From an uncultured Pseudomonadota bacterium (GTDB lineage: Bacteria; Pseudomonadota; Gammaproteobacteria; Steroidobacterales; Steroidobacteraceae): DNA of 6,594 nucleotides. Under the pieces are notes generated by a model. That model saw nothing but the letters and a program-made list of their open reading frames with translations. It did not search any database and had not been told where the DNA came from. Each line of letters begins with the position of its first letter. Positions within the stretch are counted from its first letter, which is position 1. The translations under genes were made by a program, and so were the position numbers. The stretch lies in the NCBI GenBank assembly GCA_903910215.1, contig CAIVYV010000139.1:1-6594 (forward strand), written 5' to 3'. This document shows positions 5,368 to 6,594 of this stretch, one piece after another.

Positions 5368-6267
5368 ATTCACCTCGTCGACGCGTCGGTCTATATATTT
5401 CGTGCGTATTACTCAATGCCGCCCGACATGGTCGATCGCGACGGTAATTCCGCGCACGCCGTGTTCGGTTTCGCACGATTCTTAGGCGATCTCATCGAGC
5501 GCGCGAAGCCGAGCTATCTTGCGGTGGCATTCGACGAGAGTTTGACCACGTCATTTCGCAATCGGATCGATCCGAGCTACAAAGCCAATCGCGAACCGGC
5601 GCCGCCGGATCTCAAGCTGCAGTTCGAGGGATGCCGGGAGTTCTGTCGTCATCTCGGTGTCGCCCATTTCGGCAGCGGCGAGTATGAAGCCGACGACATC
5701 ATCGGGACGCTGCATGCGAAATTGCGCCGAGAGGGTATCGCCTCAACCGTGGTCACGCGCGATAAGGATCTCGCGCAGTTGATCTGCGAGGGCGATACCT
5801 ACTGGAACTACACTGAGAACTTGCGGCTGCAGTATGACGACATCGAAGCTCACTTCGGCGTCGCACCTGAGCGTTACGCTGATTACCTTGCTTTGACAGG
5901 CGATGCCGTGGACAACATCAAGGGCGTGCCGGGTGTTGGCCCCAAGACGGCGGCGGCATTACTCAAAGAATTCGTCTCACTCGAAGAGCTCTATGACAAT
6001 CTCGATTTGGTGGCGCGACTACCTATCCGCGGTGCCTCGAAGCTGCCCGAGAAATTGCTGACACATCGTGACGCTGCCTTCCTGGCGCGCCGTCTGACCG
6101 AGATCGTTCGCGATGCCCCCATCGAGGCCACGCGCGAAGATTTGCGACTCGCTCAGCCGAACAGGGCCGCCCTCGATGAGTTTTTCGATCGACACCAATT
6201 CGGCCCGATGCTGCGTCGCCAGAGCGAGCGGCTTGCAGCGCTGCAGTCGACAGTGAGATCCGCTTGA
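5365..6267 (+). CDS. 5'-3' exonuclease, FEN/Pol I N-terminal domain type
   Basis: This 300-residue protein is a free-standing relative of the 5' nuclease domain of DNA polymerase I. The acidic active-site residues are all visible: D6 (HLVDAS), D57 (AVAFDE), E108, D110 and D111 (GEYEADDIIG), D133 and D135 (TRDKDLAQL), D180 and D183 (LTGDAVDN). They are followed by the helix-3-turn-helix DNA-binding motif GVPGVGPKTAA (187-197). RNRIDPSYKANR (65-76) is the helical-arch region that threads the 5' flap. The enzyme probably removes 5' flaps or RNA primers in replication and repair. It is longer than E. coli Xni (about 251 aa). No polymerase domain follows, because the next gene is an acyltransferase. 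The start is TTG at 5365: the conserved fold begins at the next residues, no other start codon exists after the in-frame stop at 5326-5328, and AAGG (5352-5355) is suitably placed. Confidence 0.93.
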   Translation: MIHLVDASVYIFRAYYSMPPDMVDRDGNSAHAVFGFARFLGDLIERAKPSYLAVAFDESLTTSFRNRIDPSYKANREPAPPDLKLQFEGCREFCRHLGVAHFGSGEYEADDIIGTLHAKLRREGIASTVVTRDKDLAQLICEGDTYWNYTENLRLQYDDIEAHFGVAPERYADYLALTGDAVDNIKGVPGVGPKTAAALLKEFVSLEELYDNLDLVARLPIRGASKLPEKLLTHRDAAFLARRLTEIVRDAPIEATREDLRLAQPNRAALDEFFDRHQFGPMLRRQSERLAALQSTVRSA

Positions 6268-6594
6268 TACGGCCGCGCTTTCTTTTGCCAGCATATTGGC
6301 CGCTCTGGGCGGCCTTGCTGCTGCTGCGTCGATTGGCGCGGTGGGATTACCCAAAGCTGCTGCGCTTCGGCACCAAAGTGGGCGAACTCATCTATAAATT
6401 GCCTCTGCCGCAGAAAGCGGTGGTCGATCGAAATCTTCGCTGGTGTTTTCCCGAGTGGCCGCAGGAGCAGCGCGCGAGGGTCGCCAAGGAGCATTTTTGC
6501 GATTCTGGCATCACGCTTTGCGAAACCGCGCTCGCTTGGTTCGCCGATCGGAATCGATTGTTGTCATTGGCGGAGTTCGAAGGACTCGAAGAGC
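6264..6594 (+). CDS. Lipid A biosynthesis acyltransferase, LpxL/HtrB type (3' truncated by window)
   Basis: The frame opens at TTG 6264-6266 and runs to the window end (110 full codons). Early landmarks are LLPAYWPLWAALLLL (about 7-21), a probable N-terminal membrane anchor that aligns with the 'HPRYWLTW' start of E. coli LpxL. Then come LPQKAVVDRNLRWCFPEWP (like 'RNLELCFPEMS') and CETALAWFAD (like 'METGMAWFW'), with EFEGLEE at the end. The family transfers a secondary acyl chain to lipid A precursor at the cytoplasmic face of the inner membrane. The catalytic HxxxxD motif, expected about 20 residues further on, is outside the window, so activity cannot be judged, nor can LpxL, LpxM and LpxP be told apart. 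TTG overlaps the exonuclease stop (TTGA, 6264-6267), suggesting translational coupling. Only weak Shine-Dalgarno-like bases (GAGA at 6255-6258) precede it, and no other start is in frame nearby. Confidence 0.85.
   Translation, partial: MIRPRFLLPAYWPLWAALLLLRRLARWDYPKLLRFGTKVGELIYKLPLPQKAVVDRNLRWCFPEWPQEQRARVAKEHFCDSGITLCETALAWFADRNRLLSLAEFEGLEE

Noticed and set aside
5378..5388. Second copy of the TCGACGCGTCG sequence seen at 131-141, as a shared operator
   Set aside because: This copy encodes the conserved L-V-D-A-S of the exonuclease active-site strand, so it is explained by coding.

Overview
The window is a dense stretch of bacterial chromosome with moderately high G+C, eight protein genes (one cut at each edge) and almost no spare intergenic DNA. 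The proton-translocating transhydrogenase with an unsplit PntA, a TraB/GumN-like exported protein and an LpxL/HtrB-type lipid A acyltransferase indicate a Gram-negative bacterium. The close match of PntA and PntB to the E. coli arrangement and the GTLSPLPK-type TraB protein suggest a gammaproteobacterium, perhaps near Xanthomonadales/Nevskiales. That placement is inference from remembered protein similarity, not a database search.

Layout. Positions 1-90 (+) are the tail of a MarR-like winged-helix protein. After a short spacer with a candidate terminator and a perfect 12-bp palindrome, a 95-residue winged-helix protein follows (194-481, +). It has no Shine-Dalgarno sequence, and its last codons lie in a run of 11 C. 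Its stop faces the stop of a minus-strand unit with a single base between them. Read from 4579 down to 483, that unit is pntA, pntB, then an exported TraB/GumN-family protein. The gaps are 12 and 29 bp, so this looks like one operon. PntAB forms the membrane enzyme that couples proton flow to hydride transfer between NAD(H) and NADP(H). The third gene has no obvious link to it.

A 95-bp divergent region (4580-4674) separates pntA from a plus-strand unit: an HNH endonuclease (4675-5328), a free-standing FEN-type 5'-3' exonuclease (5365-6267, TTG start) and the beginning of a lipid A acyltransferase (6264 to the window end, TTG start overlapping the preceding stop). Spacing and overlap suggest co-transcription, with two nucleases side by side.

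Most genes are housekeeping. I see no transposon, CRISPR array, tRNA, rRNA or clear defence island. The points most worth a second look are the TraB/GumN protein that lacks both signature histidines, the C11 tract at the end of the small regulator, its possible leaderless start, and the HNH/exonuclease pair.
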